Assembly (NCBI RefSeq): GCF_021654575.1
Contig: NZ_AP024488.1
Span: 2,418,001-2,482,000 of the forward strand
DNA: 64,000 bases
Origin: Desulfoluna limicola
Lineage (GTDB): Bacteria > Desulfobacterota > Desulfobacteria > Desulfobacterales > Desulfolunaceae
Direction: 5' to 3'
Within the stretch, counting starts at the first letter, position 1. The number at the start of each line of letters is the position of its first letter. This document shows, one piece after another, positions 55,624 to 64,000 of the stretch. The translations under genes were made by a program, and so were the position numbers. The notes under the pieces are model-generated. The model was not told where the DNA came from. It saw only the letters and a program-made list of their open reading frames with translations, and ran no database searches.

Positions 55624-55761
55624 GCCTCCGGCGGGTCGTTTTTTGAAAAAAACTCCGCAAAAACGTTCCCATGCGAACACGCCCGAATAAGTCGAGAGCG
55701 CTCTCAACACCTGTTTGTCAAACTTTTCAAAAGTCTGGCCCCCGGCAGGGCCGCCGGAGGC
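55624..55761. repeat. Dispersed repeat copy, GCTTTTTG-type start
   Basis: GCCTCCGGCGGGTCG, TTTTTTGAAAAAA hairpin, AAAAACGTTCC, then AAACTTTTCAAAAGTCTGG and GCCGCCGGAGGC. It lies past the pbpC stop codon. Confidence 0.82.
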
Positions 55762-55773
55762 ACACGCCCCCCC

Positions 55774-58260
55774 CTATCGAACCATCACAGAGAGATCGGC
55801 GTACCTGCCTGCGGTGTCCATGACCGTCAGGGTGTGTTTGCCGGGCGTGGCAAAGGTAATGCGGGTGGGGGTGCCGCTGTGGCTTTGGGTAATCCAGGTG
55901 TGATTGATCATCCAGTGGAGGGGGCCGCTGCCACCGGTGGCGGAGAGTTCCACGGTAAGGGGTTGGCAGGGTTTCAGGGGGTCTTTTAAAATGGCGCCCT
56001 CGTGGATGCCATGGATGGTGATGGGTGCTCCCAGGGGAATCTCATCAGGGAGACACGAAGGATCGGGCGTGGGAAGGCGGCTCCGGCTGCGGATCCAGGG
56101 CGGAAGAAAGGGGGCGGCCCCTCCGGGCCATCGAGCGATGATCCGGGTGGTAGTTTGGCGGTCAGGGTGGTTGTCCAGCCAGCGATCCAGGCAGGGGCCG
56201 TAGAGGCCGTTGCCGGTATCGGGGGCCACGCGAACGGTCATGGGGTTGGGGGCCATGAGGGCTTCGGGGTGTCTGGGGCCAAAGGTCGGGGGGATGGTGT
56301 CGTTGAGGATCCAGGCGGTGCGTTTGATGTGGCAGTGTTCGGGGGCTGTTTCAGAAGAGGCGATGCCCAGGGGCCAGCAGATCACATCCAGGGAGACGCT
56401 TTCGGGCATGGGGGCTCTCGTGGCGTTGCCGGCTGGGAGGATTTGGGCGACCTGGAAGAGAATGGGAACGGCGGTGACGGCACCATAGTGCCCGGGAAGC
56501 GGTGTGCCGTCGGGGCGCCCCACCCAGATGCCCACGGTATGGGCATCGGTGACACCCACAGCCCATGCATCCCGGAATCCGTAGCTTGTCCCGGTTTTCC
56601 AGGCCAGCTTTCGACCGCGGTTCATGCCGAACCGGCCTCGGCTGGTGCGTTCTCTCTCAGGGGTCTCCAGAATGCGCCTGACGATCCAGGCGGAGCCTTC
56701 CGAAAGGGCCTGGGTGACGGGTCCCTCTCCTTCAAGGGTGTATTGAAGGGGGCTGACAGCTCCTCTCCTGGCGAGACTTGCGTAGGCTGTCACCAGTTCC
56801 TCGAGATTTGTTCCCACGCCGCCGAGGATCATGGAAAGGTTGGGCTCCCCCCCTTCAGGGTAGCGCAGGTGAATCCCCGCCTGACGAAGCAGGCTGTCGA
56901 ACCGTATCGGCCCCACCCGGTCCAGGAGATCCACGGCAGGGACATTTAAAGATCGCACCAGGGCATCGGCGGCCGACACCGGGCCGGAGAAGTGGCGCGT
57001 AAAATTTAAGGGTGTATACCCTTTGATGGACATCGGGCTGTCCATAAGAAGGCTCTCGGAATGGATGAGCCCTTCTTCAAGGGCAATGGCGTAAAGAAAG
57101 GGTTTCAGCGTCGAGCCGGGAGAACGGGTGGCCTGGACCATGTCCACATGCCCGAAGCGCTCGTTGTCAAAAAAGTCCATGGACCCTTTGTACCCACGCA
57201 CCTTCCCCGTTTCGTTCTCCACCACCAGGAGAGCCAGGGAGGTTCCCGAGGTGAATTCGCCTTTGAGGTTTGCCGCAAGCTCCGCCAAGCCCGCTTGAAT
57301 GGCTGGGTCCAGAGCGGTACGAATCAATGACGCCTGCGGATTCTCCTGCCTCAGCCGGCGGGCCATGAGCGGCGCCCGGAAGGGGGGCTTCCAGGCATGG
57401 ACGGCCAGGGGTTCGGCCACGGCCTCGTCCACCAGAAGGCGTTCCCAGAGACCAAACTCTGCCACGCGTTCCAGCACCTTGTTACGTGCAGCAACCGCTC
57501 GGTCCGGATGCACGTCAGGCCGATTGCGGGACGGCGCCTGGGGCAGCACAGCCAGCAGCGCGGCTTCAGCATGGGTCAACTCTGCCGCCGGTTTCCCCAG
57601 ATAGGTCAATGCCGCCGCCTGCACCCCCTCCACGGTGCCGCCAAAGGGGGCATGGTTGAGGTAAAGGGTGAGGATCTCGTCTTTTGTGAGTCGCCGTTCC
57701 AGCTGAAAAGCCCGAAGCATCTGCCCGAGCTTGCCGGCAATGGTTCGCCGGTGGGGGTGAAGAATCCGTGCGACCTGCATGGTAAGGGTGGAGCCCCCCG
57801 ACACGATGCGTCCATGCTTTACCGCATCCACCACGGCCCGCCCCATGGCCAGGGGGTTTACCCCCGGGTGCCTGTAAAACCACCGATCCTCGTAGGCCAA
57901 AAGCGCTTCGACATACAGCGGCGAGACCTCGTCAAGGCCCACGGGGTACCGCCAGATCCCCTTGGCATCGGGAAAAACCCGCAAGGGGCTTCCTTCCCTG
58001 TCCACAACCGTCACGGCCATCCCCTCCCCCGGCCCGGGAATGCCCGGAGGACAAAGCCGGTCCAGTGCAATAACCACCAACAAGGCGCACCCCAGACCTG
58101 CCAGAATCCGCCTCCCGTGCTGTCTCAAGAATCCACGCAATGGGTTTATCTTTCGTTGAAAAAGGTTTGCCTCCGGCGGGCAGGGGATGCTCCCGTATCC
58201 TCGTCTTGCCCACCTCCGTATAGCCCTTATCATATCTGTATTTTTATCTGAAACAAGCAT
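55774..58260 (-). CDS. pbpC: Penicillin-binding protein 1C (bifunctional murein synthase)
   Basis: Up to 828 residues. Membrane helix (ILAGLGCALLVVIALDRL), GT51 transglycosylase with catalytic Glu in LAYEDRWFYRHPGVN and GGSTLTMQVARIL, transpeptidase with SPGSTLKPFLYAIALEEG (serine nucleophile), SLN and WKTGTSYGFRD, then a C-terminal BiPBP_C domain (about 745-828). It polymerises and cross-links peptidoglycan. The start is uncertain: residues about 22-32 (YGSIPCPPEANLF) are encoded by a fragment of the dispersed repeat at 58169-58195, so the true start may lie at or past it. No alpha2-macroglobulin gene, its usual partner, is visible. Confidence 0.9.
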   Translation of the reverse strand: MLVSDKNTDMIRAIRRWARRGYGSIPCPPEANLFQRKINPLRGFLRQHGRRILAGLGCALLVVIALDRLCPPGIPGPGEGMAVTVVDREGSPLRVFPDAKGIWRYPVGLDEVSPLYVEALLAYEDRWFYRHPGVNPLAMGRAVVDAVKHGRIVSGGSTLTMQVARILHPHRRTIAGKLGQMLRAFQLERRLTKDEILTLYLNHAPFGGTVEGVQAAALTYLGKPAAELTHAEAALLAVLPQAPSRNRPDVHPDRAVAARNKVLERVAEFGLWERLLVDEAVAEPLAVHAWKPPFRAPLMARRLRQENPQASLIRTALDPAIQAGLAELAANLKGEFTSGTSLALLVVENETGKVRGYKGSMDFFDNERFGHVDMVQATRSPGSTLKPFLYAIALEEGLIHSESLLMDSPMSIKGYTPLNFTRHFSGPVSAADALVRSLNVPAVDLLDRVGPIRFDSLLRQAGIHLRYPEGGEPNLSMILGGVGTNLEELVTAYASLARRGAVSPLQYTLEGEGPVTQALSEGSAWIVRRILETPERERTSRGRFGMNRGRKLAWKTGTSYGFRDAWAVGVTDAHTVGIWVGRPDGTPLPGHYGAVTAVPILFQVAQILPAGNATRAPMPESVSLDVICWPLGIASSETAPEHCHIKRTAWILNDTIPPTFGPRHPEALMAPNPMTVRVAPDTGNGLYGPCLDRWLDNHPDRQTTTRIIARWPGGAAPFLPPWIRSRSRLPTPDPSCLPDEIPLGAPITIHGIHEGAILKDPLKPCQPLTVELSATGGSGPLHWMINHTWITQSHSGTPTRITFATPGKHTLTVMDTAGRYADLSVMVR
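58169..58195. repeat. Dispersed repeat fragment inside the pbpC 5' end
   Basis: GCCTCCGGCGGGCAGGGGAT and CTCCCG. It overlaps the annotated N-terminus of pbpC and casts doubt on that start. Confidence 0.6.
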
Positions 58261-58470
58261 TTTGGAGCCTCATGGAAAGCCGTCACCGAGGGACCATGTG
58301 CAGCGACAACGACAGAAACAAACAGAGCCGGGAATCCTGTCCATGTGTCATTTCGCCATTTCGCAGGCGCGCCCGCTTCGCGAAACACCTCTGACATCAG
58401 GTGCCCCGTGGCTGATAATCATGTCAAAATTCACAGATAGTACATCTCAGTCTACACCCCATACAGATCA
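58261..58470. other. Divergent intergenic region, pbpC / kinase
   Basis: No gene is supported. The region presumably holds the pbpC promoter. Confidence 0.3.
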
Positions 58471-58585
58471 ATACGGCCTACGGCCGGCCTGCCGGAGTCC
58501 AAGCATTTGAAACGATAAGCAACCGGAACGGTTTTGCGGAGCTTTTTCCAAAAAGCGACCCACCGGAGGCATACTGAATGGATAC
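58471..58585. repeat. Dispersed repeat copy upstream of the REC-PAS kinase
   Basis: GGCCGGCCTGCCGG, CAACCGGAACGGTTTTGCGG, a GCTTTTTCCAAAAAGC hairpin, CCACCGGAGGC and a decayed end ACTGAATGGATAC. Confidence 0.75.
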
Positions 58586-58702
58586 GCACCCCATTCAATT
58601 TCAGCTGCATTATTCTTTGACAGGGAACGGGCTGTCGTGTAACTTTATTGACACCAAACACCCGAAAAACAAAGAATTAACTAACCCCCGTCTATCCACT
58701 CC

Positions 58703-60544
58703 ATGACATTTCAAGCAATTCATATCCTGTTAATGGTTGAAGAGGATCCGTTTGATTCCACATTCAAGGAATCTCTTCTGAAATCATGCGGAAAAAACTT
58801 TAAAATGAGTCACACAGGCTGCATTGCCGATGGCCTTGAATTTTTGAAAAGCCATTCGCCCGATGTGCTGATTCTGGACCTGAACCCCAAGGGCGGCAAT
58901 GGGATCGGTGTTGTGAGGACTATCCGTTCAACATACCCGGGGCTGCCCATTATCGTGCTGACCTCCGGAGAGAATGAAGACACGGCTACCGACGTGCAAG
59001 GGTTCGGTGCACAGGACTACCTTGTAAAGGGCAAATTTGACGCCGCCATGCTCAACCGCAGCGTGCGATACGCCATTGACTGTAAAAATCGAGACATGGC
59101 CCTTAGCAAGCACCAAACATTGCTTCACACCTTCATCGATGCCCTGGATCACCCGTTGATGCTTATCGACAGTGATTCCGGTGACATTACCATGGCAAAT
59201 GCCAAGGCCAGAAAACTGTTCTCAGGGATTTTATTTTCCGGAGATGCTGCCTGCGACCCGACGGGACCGGCTCCCCTGCCCGGCGTGCTGGCAGAGCTGA
59301 TCGAACAGGTCAAAACCCGTCAGACCGTGATCTCCAGATACGTCAACATGACGCTGGAGAAGGGACGCCAGATTCGGTTGGCCTTTTACGGGTGCCCCCT
59401 TCCCAGCAGCTCCGATTCCAGCGGCCGGGTTGTTCTCTACGGCCACGATATCACGTGGCTGTCCAAACTTCAGCCGGATTGGCCGGTATTGGTGACGGCG
59501 ATGGAGCAATTTCCGGAGGCTGTCCTGATAATGGATGAAGATCGCACCATTCGGTATGTGAACCCGGCCTTTGAAACTCAATTCGGGTACTCCAACGCTG
59601 AAATAAATGGCAAAAGCCCCAACCTGCTCATCCCCGTAAAGCAATTGCCGGACCTGGATGCCTTGATCCGGCAATCCATCGAACATGGAGAGGCTTGGGC
59701 AGAAAGCCTGGTCTGCCGGAAAAAAGACCTCTCCCTTCTCGAGGTCAACGTTCGCGTGTCGCCGGTGTTTGATGATCTGGGCCGCCTCATCAACATCGTC
59801 GCCGTCACCCAGGACGTAACGGGAAAAAAGAGGCTGAAATCCATAGAGGAGGCCTCAAGCATGACAGAGAACCTCGGGTCCATTTTTTCGGGAATCCGCC
59901 ATGAAATCGGCAACCCCATGAATTCGATTAAAATGGCCCTGACAGTGCTGAACAAAAACCTGGGGCACTACCCGGAAGCGACCATTCAGGAGTTTATCGA
60001 GCGATCCTTAAATGAGGTGGAACGCGTGGAGTCTCTCCTGAAGGAGTTCAAAAACTTCAGCCTCTTTGAGTCTCCATCGGTGGAAAAAAACAGAATTGAC
60101 GTCATCCTCCAGGGGTTCCTTGGCGGGATGAAAAAAAAAGAGTCCGCCAGGCATATTGCGGTGTCCGGCCCTCCTGTCCGGGACCGGAAAGAGGTCTGGG
60201 CATACACAGACCCCCAGGCCCTTGAGCAGGTTCTGGCAACCCTTACAGACAATGCCATCGATGCCCTTGAGTCCACGGCCCAACCTCGAATCCAATTCCG
60301 GCTGACCGAGAGCGCCGGGCTGGTTCACCTCGATATTTCGGACAACGGATGCGGCATGACCGAGGATCAGCAAAAAGCACTGTTTACACCGTTCAACACC
60401 TCAAAAATGAACGGCACGGGGTTGGGCCTTGTGATGGTGAAAAAAATGCTGGCCCGAATGGACACAACCATACGAATTAAAAGCAGTCCCGAAGCCGGGA
60501 CCTGCGTAACGCTCGCCATTCCAACAGAAAAAAACAGGCACTGA
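58703..60544 (+). CDS. Receiver-PAS-PAS sensor histidine kinase
   Basis: 613 residues, no membrane segment. N-terminal receiver (about 5-125; phospho-Asp in VLILDLNPKGGNG), two PAS domains (about 145-260 and 265-385; the second has DEDRTIRYVNPAFETQFGYSN), HisKA with IRHEIGNPMNSIK (H then EIGNP, the HisKA variant of nitrogen-type kinases) and HATPase_c (DNAIDAL, DISDNGCGM, GTGLGLVMVKKM). It likely receives a phosphoryl group on its receiver and relays or modulates. No good ribosome-binding site precedes 58703, so the start is less sure. It is followed 95 bases later by a receiver-Roadblock protein, the probable partner. Confidence 0.9.
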   Translation: MTFQAIHILLMVEEDPFDSTFKESLLKSCGKNFKMSHTGCIADGLEFLKSHSPDVLILDLNPKGGNGIGVVRTIRSTYPGLPIIVLTSGENEDTATDVQGFGAQDYLVKGKFDAAMLNRSVRYAIDCKNRDMALSKHQTLLHTFIDALDHPLMLIDSDSGDITMANAKARKLFSGILFSGDAACDPTGPAPLPGVLAELIEQVKTRQTVISRYVNMTLEKGRQIRLAFYGCPLPSSSDSSGRVVLYGHDITWLSKLQPDWPVLVTAMEQFPEAVLIMDEDRTIRYVNPAFETQFGYSNAEINGKSPNLLIPVKQLPDLDALIRQSIEHGEAWAESLVCRKKDLSLLEVNVRVSPVFDDLGRLINIVAVTQDVTGKKRLKSIEEASSMTENLGSIFSGIRHEIGNPMNSIKMALTVLNKNLGHYPEATIQEFIERSLNEVERVESLLKEFKNFSLFESPSVEKNRIDVILQGFLGGMKKKESARHIAVSGPPVRDRKEVWAYTDPQALEQVLATLTDNAIDALESTAQPRIQFRLTESAGLVHLDISDNGCGMTEDQQKALFTPFNTSKMNGTGLGLVMVKKMLARMDTTIRIKSSPEAGTCVTLAIPTEKNRH

Positions 60545-60639
60545 CACCAGTGGCAGCCTGTTCTTAGGTCAAGGCTCCTTCAGGGGGACCTCACCCCGTT
60601 CACCTGGGTGCCTTACGGACCTAACGCAAAGGATATCAC

Positions 60640-61881
60640 ATGAAAAACGTGTTGATTGTCGATGATGAAAAGTCCCTCCTCTTAAGCTTGTCCGCTGGTT
60701 TCGAATCGTTCAAGGACAAATTCACCCTTTATACCGCAAGCAATGGCATTGAGGCACTGGCCGTGCTGAAATCAACCCCCATCGAGCTGGTGGTCACCGA
60801 TTTGAAGATGCCGGAAATGGACGGGTTTGAACTGATCGCCCACATGAGCACCCACTATCCCCAAATCAAGCTCATGGTCATGACGGCATACAACACACCC
60901 AAAATCGAGGAGCGGCTCAGCGGACACCAAGCCATTCCCATTTTTGAAAAGCCGGTGGATTTTGACGAACTGGCCCAGGCTGTATTGCAGGGCATTGACG
61001 GCAAGAAAACCGGCGGCCTTTCCGGGATCTCGCTGGTCAGCTTCCTCCAGCTCATCAAGACGGAACGGAAAAGCTGCCTGATCGAGGTAAAAACCAAGGA
61101 CCACACCGGACACATCATCATGAAAAAGGGGGAGCTGATCAATGCCGTCTACAATGGAGAAGAGGGGGTGGGTGCCATGTACGGCATGCTTGAAGAGGAG
61201 GATGTTCAAATCGAGCTGCTCAAGTTGCCCCAGCATAAAATTAAACGCGAGATCACCATGCCATTGATGGGAATTCTGTTTGAAGCCATGAAACGAAAGG
61301 ACGATGCGGCCTCCGCGGAAACGTCCGACACGGTTGAGCCAGAACCTGACGACGACACGGAGACCATTTATGACCTTGTCTCAAAGGTACCGCCCGGCGA
61401 TGCCCCGAACGTCGACTCGGATCCACATAGCGTTATCAATGGCACGCCTGCTTCATTAACATCACGTCAAAAAAAAGGAGTTGACACCATGTCTGAAATC
61501 GCCTCAATTCTCGAAAAACTCAAGTCAGTTGAAGGGTTTATGGCAACCGGTATTTTTTCACCGGAAGGCGAACTGATCCAGGAGGTAAAAAACGCCAGCA
61601 TCAAGCTTGATGAAGTGGGGGCCCTTGCCAACGACATCCTGCTGAAAGCCCAGAAGTCAACAGAAATCATGGGTGTCGGCCGCGGTAAAATGGTGCACAT
61701 CGAAGCCCCCAAAGCCCATATCCTGGTTCGATGCCTCAACGAATCCACCGATTTCTCCCAGACCACAACGGGACGCGCCCATATCCATATGGTTGTGATC
61801 ATCGAAAAGGAAGGCAGCTTTGCCATGGCCAAAATGAAACTGGCCTCACTCATCCAGGAGTTGGCACCGCTGTTCCGGTAA
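60640..61881 (+). CDS. Receiver-DUF4388-Roadblock/LC7 protein
   Basis: 413 residues: receiver (1-120; VLIVDDEKS, phospho-Asp in LVVTDLKMPEMDG), DUF4388/PATAN-like domain (about 128-225; LSGISLVSFLQLIKTERKSC), an acidic linker (about 230-283) and a Roadblock/LC7 domain (about 284-413; MSEIASILEKLKSVEGFMATG). Roadblock proteins of the MglB type act on small GTPases in polarity and motility, by family knowledge. AAAGGA lies upstream of 60640. An internal AAAGGAG plus ATG at 61489 could also yield the Roadblock domain alone. Confidence 0.9.
   Translation: MKNVLIVDDEKSLLLSLSAGFESFKDKFTLYTASNGIEALAVLKSTPIELVVTDLKMPEMDGFELIAHMSTHYPQIKLMVMTAYNTPKIEERLSGHQAIPIFEKPVDFDELAQAVLQGIDGKKTGGLSGISLVSFLQLIKTERKSCLIEVKTKDHTGHIIMKKGELINAVYNGEEGVGAMYGMLEEEDVQIELLKLPQHKIKREITMPLMGILFEAMKRKDDAASAETSDTVEPEPDDDTETIYDLVSKVPPGDAPNVDSDPHSVINGTPASLTSRQKKGVDTMSEIASILEKLKSVEGFMATGIFSPEGELIQEVKNASIKLDEVGALANDILLKAQKSTEIMGVGRGKMVHIEAPKAHILVRCLNESTDFSQTTTGRAHIHMVVIIEKEGSFAMAKMKLASLIQELAPLFR
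61489..61881 (+). CDS. Possible internally initiated stand-alone Roadblock protein
   Basis: An in-frame ATG (61489) has a strong AAAGGAG eight bases upstream, right at the Roadblock domain boundary. It would give a 130-residue MglB-like protein. The ribosome-binding site is embedded in a run of eight A (61469-61476), where indels would separate the two parts. This points to a recent fusion or to dual translation. Confidence 0.45.
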   Translation: MSEIASILEKLKSVEGFMATGIFSPEGELIQEVKNASIKLDEVGALANDILLKAQKSTEIMGVGRGKMVHIEAPKAHILVRCLNESTDFSQTTTGRAHIHMVVIIEKEGSFAMAKMKLASLIQELAPLFR

Positions 61882-61918
61882 CTCTGAAAACGAATGTCCC
61901 CCTGTGAAATCAAAAAAA

Positions 61919-61996
61919 CCTCCGGCGGCGAGGGTGTGAGGCCTCTTTGGCCAAAAGCCACCTGGCCGCCGGAGGCAACGTTGAGCTGAGCCGTTG
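61919..61996. repeat. Dispersed repeat copy
   Basis: CCTCCGGCGGCGAGGGTGTG, GGCCTCTTTGGCC palindromic insert, CCACCTGGCCGCCGGAGGC and a degenerate end AGCTGAGCCGTTG (61984-61996). Confidence 0.75.
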
Positions 61997-62081
61997 TCTT
62001 CCCCCCCCCATCAAAAACCGGATCACCTGATGGCAACCCGCCTCTTCTCCCGGGGGTGCGGGGTGTCCAACCGGAGCCATT

Positions 62082-62747
62082 ATGAAACCGTCTTTCGGCG
62101 CATCCGCCCTGCTTGACCTGCACGTCCACACCCGATGGGGCTCTGAGTGTGCCGAGCTCATGGACCCAGACAGCCTGCCGGAGGCAATGAGCGCATGCGG
62201 GATACACGGTGTCGTCATTACGGAACACAACACCCTCTGGCCTGCAGAGGAGATCGCGCGGCTCAACCAAGGGCTGACAGGGCGCCGCGTGTACGGTGGT
62301 GTTGAGGTAAGCACAGCCACCCATCATTTCGTGGTCATCGGCCTTGATTTTATGGATAAAATCCATGAAGGAATGCCGGCGGAGCACCTCTGGCGCATTA
62401 CCAGAGTTCACAAGGCAGCCATGATCCTTGCGCACCCCTTGAACCGGACCACCACGGTTTGTGGCAACAACACCCTGCCTGTCCTTTCCGTCACACCGGA
62501 TGCCGTTGAGGTCGCATCCACGGTGACCCACAGGCGCGACGAGGAAAGGATCAGGGCATGGGGGGCCAAAAACCACATTCATCTGGTTGCAGGCAGCGAT
62601 GCTCACTGCATCGAAAACCTGGGCCAAGCCGTCACGGCATTCCCCCATCTGCCTGAGAATGAAAAAGAGCTTGCCCGCATGATCCAAAACGGGCTCGGCC
62701 TCCCTTTCAGGCGGCATCAGGACCGACGGATACACGTCCCATGCTGA
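62082..62747 (+). CDS. PHP-domain metal-dependent phosphoesterase
   Basis: 221 residues. Metal-binding motifs DLHVHT, VVITEHN, a His in ILAHPLN, and AGSDAHCIENLG near the C-terminus match the PHP family (trinuclear metal site). Substrates in this family range from nucleotides to histidinol phosphate; unknown here. GGAG lies five bases before the start. The last seven bases overlap the next gene, so the two are translationally coupled, tying this enzyme to an ATPase-fold signalling protein. Confidence 0.9.
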   Translation: MKPSFGASALLDLHVHTRWGSECAELMDPDSLPEAMSACGIHGVVITEHNTLWPAEEIARLNQGLTGRRVYGGVEVSTATHHFVVIGLDFMDKIHEGMPAEHLWRITRVHKAAMILAHPLNRTTTVCGNNTLPVLSVTPDAVEVASTVTHRRDEERIRAWGAKNHIHLVAGSDAHCIENLGQAVTAFPHLPENEKELARMIQNGLGLPFRRHQDRRIHVPC

Positions 62748-63238
62748 TACACATATCATTTGAACAAGGGCTAAGCCGGATTGACAACCAGGGGATTCTC
62801 CATGAAGAAATCCTCGTGCCCGCGCAATGCCCTGCAAGCCCGAACTCGCCTTACCGGGCAGAGTACGAGTGGCTGTTTGGGGTCGAGCGCAGCCTGGCCC
62901 GAACGCTCAGCCCCTGGTTGGAGAGGTATCGCTACGAACTGATCGGAAGCAAAGGGTTGCTGTGCGAGGCCCTCTCCAATGCCTTTGCCCACGGCAACCG
63001 AAAGGATCCGAAGCAGCCCATCGGGATCACGATCCATGAAGGAAAAAAAGGCGTGATGGTAAGGATCAAGGACAATGGAAAAGGATTTGATATAGAGGGG
63101 GTTATTGACGAATACAGGCAGGGAAAGTCGTATTACCACACAGCAGGAAACGGGCTCAGGCTCATGATTTCAAGCACCGTGTTCAATGTATTTTACACCG
63201 ACAACGGAACCGCGTTTCACCTGCTGTATACATTCTAA
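62741..63238 (+). CDS. HATPase_c protein (anti-sigma-factor/serine-kinase-like)
   Basis: 165 residues, a single GHKL ATPase domain. N box LLCEALSNAFAHGN, G1 box IKDNGKGFD, and HTAGNGLRLM as G2. No phospho-acceptor His domain, so it resembles RsbW/SpoIIAB-type kinases or accessory ATPases rather than a sensor kinase. It overlaps the PHP gene by seven bases. A cognate sigma factor or anti-anti-sigma protein is not in the window. Confidence 0.87.
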   Translation: MLIHISFEQGLSRIDNQGILHEEILVPAQCPASPNSPYRAEYEWLFGVERSLARTLSPWLERYRYELIGSKGLLCEALSNAFAHGNRKDPKQPIGITIHEGKKGVMVRIKDNGKGFDIEGVIDEYRQGKSYYHTAGNGLRLMISSTVFNVFYTDNGTAFHLLYTF

Positions 63239-63245
63239 AGGGAAA

Positions 63246-63285
63246 TGCCTCCGGCGCCTTGACCCGAGGTTTGCGAAGGTCGTTG
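63246..63285. repeat. Decayed dispersed repeat fragment
   Basis: GCCTCCGGCGCCTTGACCCG and AGGTTTGCGAAGG. The hairpins are not retained. Confidence 0.5.
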
Positions 63286-63421
63286 TTCACCCTTCAAATT
63301 CAGGCATGGCAAGTCCCCCAAGCCCGATTGAATTTTACCGAACAACGCCCAAAGCAAGGGTGATACCCCGCCTCAGGCATAGAGCCCTGAAAGGCCGGGT
63401 GCCGTTTCACATGGCCCTGCC

Positions 63422-64000
63422 TCAGTGATACGACGAGTCGGGGTTTTCATGTTTTGATCGCCGGTCGGCTGATGGCGAGCACAAGGGAAGGTGAATGGAC
63501 ACGGTGGTTCCCCTGTCTTTTTCGCTGCGGATCAAAATACCGGAATTGAGTTCCGAGAGCATTTTTTTTACGATAACCAGGCCGATGCCTGTGCCTTTGG
63601 GTTTGGATGTGCAAAAGGGCTGAAACAGTGTTTTCATCTCATCGTCCGTCATGCCGCACCCATTGTCCTCGATTGATATGTCCATGCACGAGGCCATTGG
63701 CTTGAGGACGACTCGAATTTCAGGACAGTCGGCACCGGAAACAGCGTCTGCGGCGTTGATAAAGAGGTTCAGCATCACCTGGTGCATGGCACGGACATCG
63801 GTACATGCCCAGTGCTCTCCCGGTGGAATCTCTTTTTTAATTTCGATCCCTTTTTCCGCGAAATCCGCCTCCACAAGGGAAGTAAAACGCTCAAGAAAGA
63901 GATCGATCCGTGTGGGGATGCCCTTGGGTTTTTCATACCTGTTGTAGCTCTTGAACATGTCGAACAGGTATTCGATGCGGGACACCTCGGCCATGGCTCG
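63422..64000 (-). CDS. Sensor histidine kinase, C-terminal part (5' end beyond window)
   Basis: The visible 190-odd residues contain the HATPase_c domain: N box QVMLNLFINAADAV, DISIEDNGCGMT, and GTGIGLVIVKKMLSELNS. The phospho-acceptor region should lie just upstream, outside the window. The reading frame is open to the window edge. The helix RIEYLFDMFKSYNRYEKP resembles the post-His helix of the REC-PAS kinase at 58703, suggesting a related kinase. Confidence 0.88.
   Translation of the reverse strand, partial: RAMAEVSRIEYLFDMFKSYNRYEKPKGIPTRIDLFLERFTSLVEADFAEKGIEIKKEIPPGEHWACTDVRAMHQVMLNLFINAADAVSGADCPEIRVVLKPMASCMDISIEDNGCGMTDDEMKTLFQPFCTSKPKGTGIGLVIVKKMLSELNSGILIRSEKDRGTTVSIHLPLCSPSADRRSKHENPDSSYH

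Noticed and set aside
61467..62837. 456-codon minus-strand frame across the Roadblock, PHP and HATPase genes
   Set aside because: It crosses three well-supported genes and an intergenic repeat; its sequence is low-complexity and unlike any protein family.

Overview
The window looks like chromosome from a mesophilic anaerobe of the Desulfobacterota, probably Desulfobacterales and perhaps Desulfoluna-like. That placement is inferred from gene content: an NAD-type malic enzyme, a five-helix diheme fumarate reductase/succinate dehydrogenase, succinyl-CoA ligase, an IcmF-type B12 mutase, a large acetyl-CoA hydrolase/transferase family enzyme and a sulfate-reducer-like bacterioferritin. No rRNA, tRNA, CRISPR array, phage or intact transposase gene was seen.

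Layout. 0-5 kb: bacterioferritin, an M20 peptidase, a relic of a protease gene, and a secreted two-gene unit ending in a matrixin-type protease. 5-11.4 kb: icmF and a CoA-transferase, both minus. 11.9-18.8 kb: a GT4 glycosyltransferase with a translationally coupled 54-residue membrane protein, then DNA repair genes (class II photolyase, tag, mutY) and an EamA exporter. 19-28.3 kb: a minus-strand run that reads, in transcription order, TetR regulator, sucC, sucD, sdhC, sdhA, sdhB, malic enzyme. This is the succinyl-CoA > succinate > fumarate and malate > pyruvate part of central metabolism. 28.7-34.3 kb: an EamA exporter, an iron-sulfur flavoprotein divergent from an HxlR regulator, a KamA-family radical SAM enzyme and a KefB-type antiporter. 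34.5-41.8 kb: a signalling cluster (giant hybrid kinase, CheR, CheB, GGDEF response regulator). 42-50 kb: a DJ-1/PfpI protein, two envelope proteins, a decapitated sulfatase beside an attC-like hairpin, an exported isoaspartyl methyltransferase and a spermidine-synthase-like membrane protein. 50.5-58.3 kb: an ankyrin protein, a TetR regulator and a frame-disrupted radical SAM gene that share an operator, an aldehyde dehydrogenase and PBP1C. 58.7-64 kb: a second signalling cluster (REC-PAS-kinase, REC-DUF4388-Roadblock, PHP, HATPase, and the end of another kinase).

The most striking feature is a modular palindromic repeat family that fills most intergenic gaps, about 36 sites in 64 kb. It has up to three hairpins in fixed order: hairpin 1 is CAAGGTG/CACCTTG or a GGGG/CCCC variant; hairpin 2 has the nearly invariant loop GAGGAACGA; hairpin 3 is ACGGGC-GAA-GCCCGT. 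These are bounded by GCCTCCGGC/GCCGGAGGC, and several copies are enclosed by terminal inverted repeats related to GTAACTATTCAGCT. Stems change by paired substitutions while loops stay fixed. The repeat supplies ribosome-binding sites (mutY, sdhC) and stop codons with identical C-terminal residues (photolyase, mutY). It is absent from about 43.3 to 49.9 kb, which also holds the truncated sulfatase and attC-like site, so that stretch may be a later arrival.
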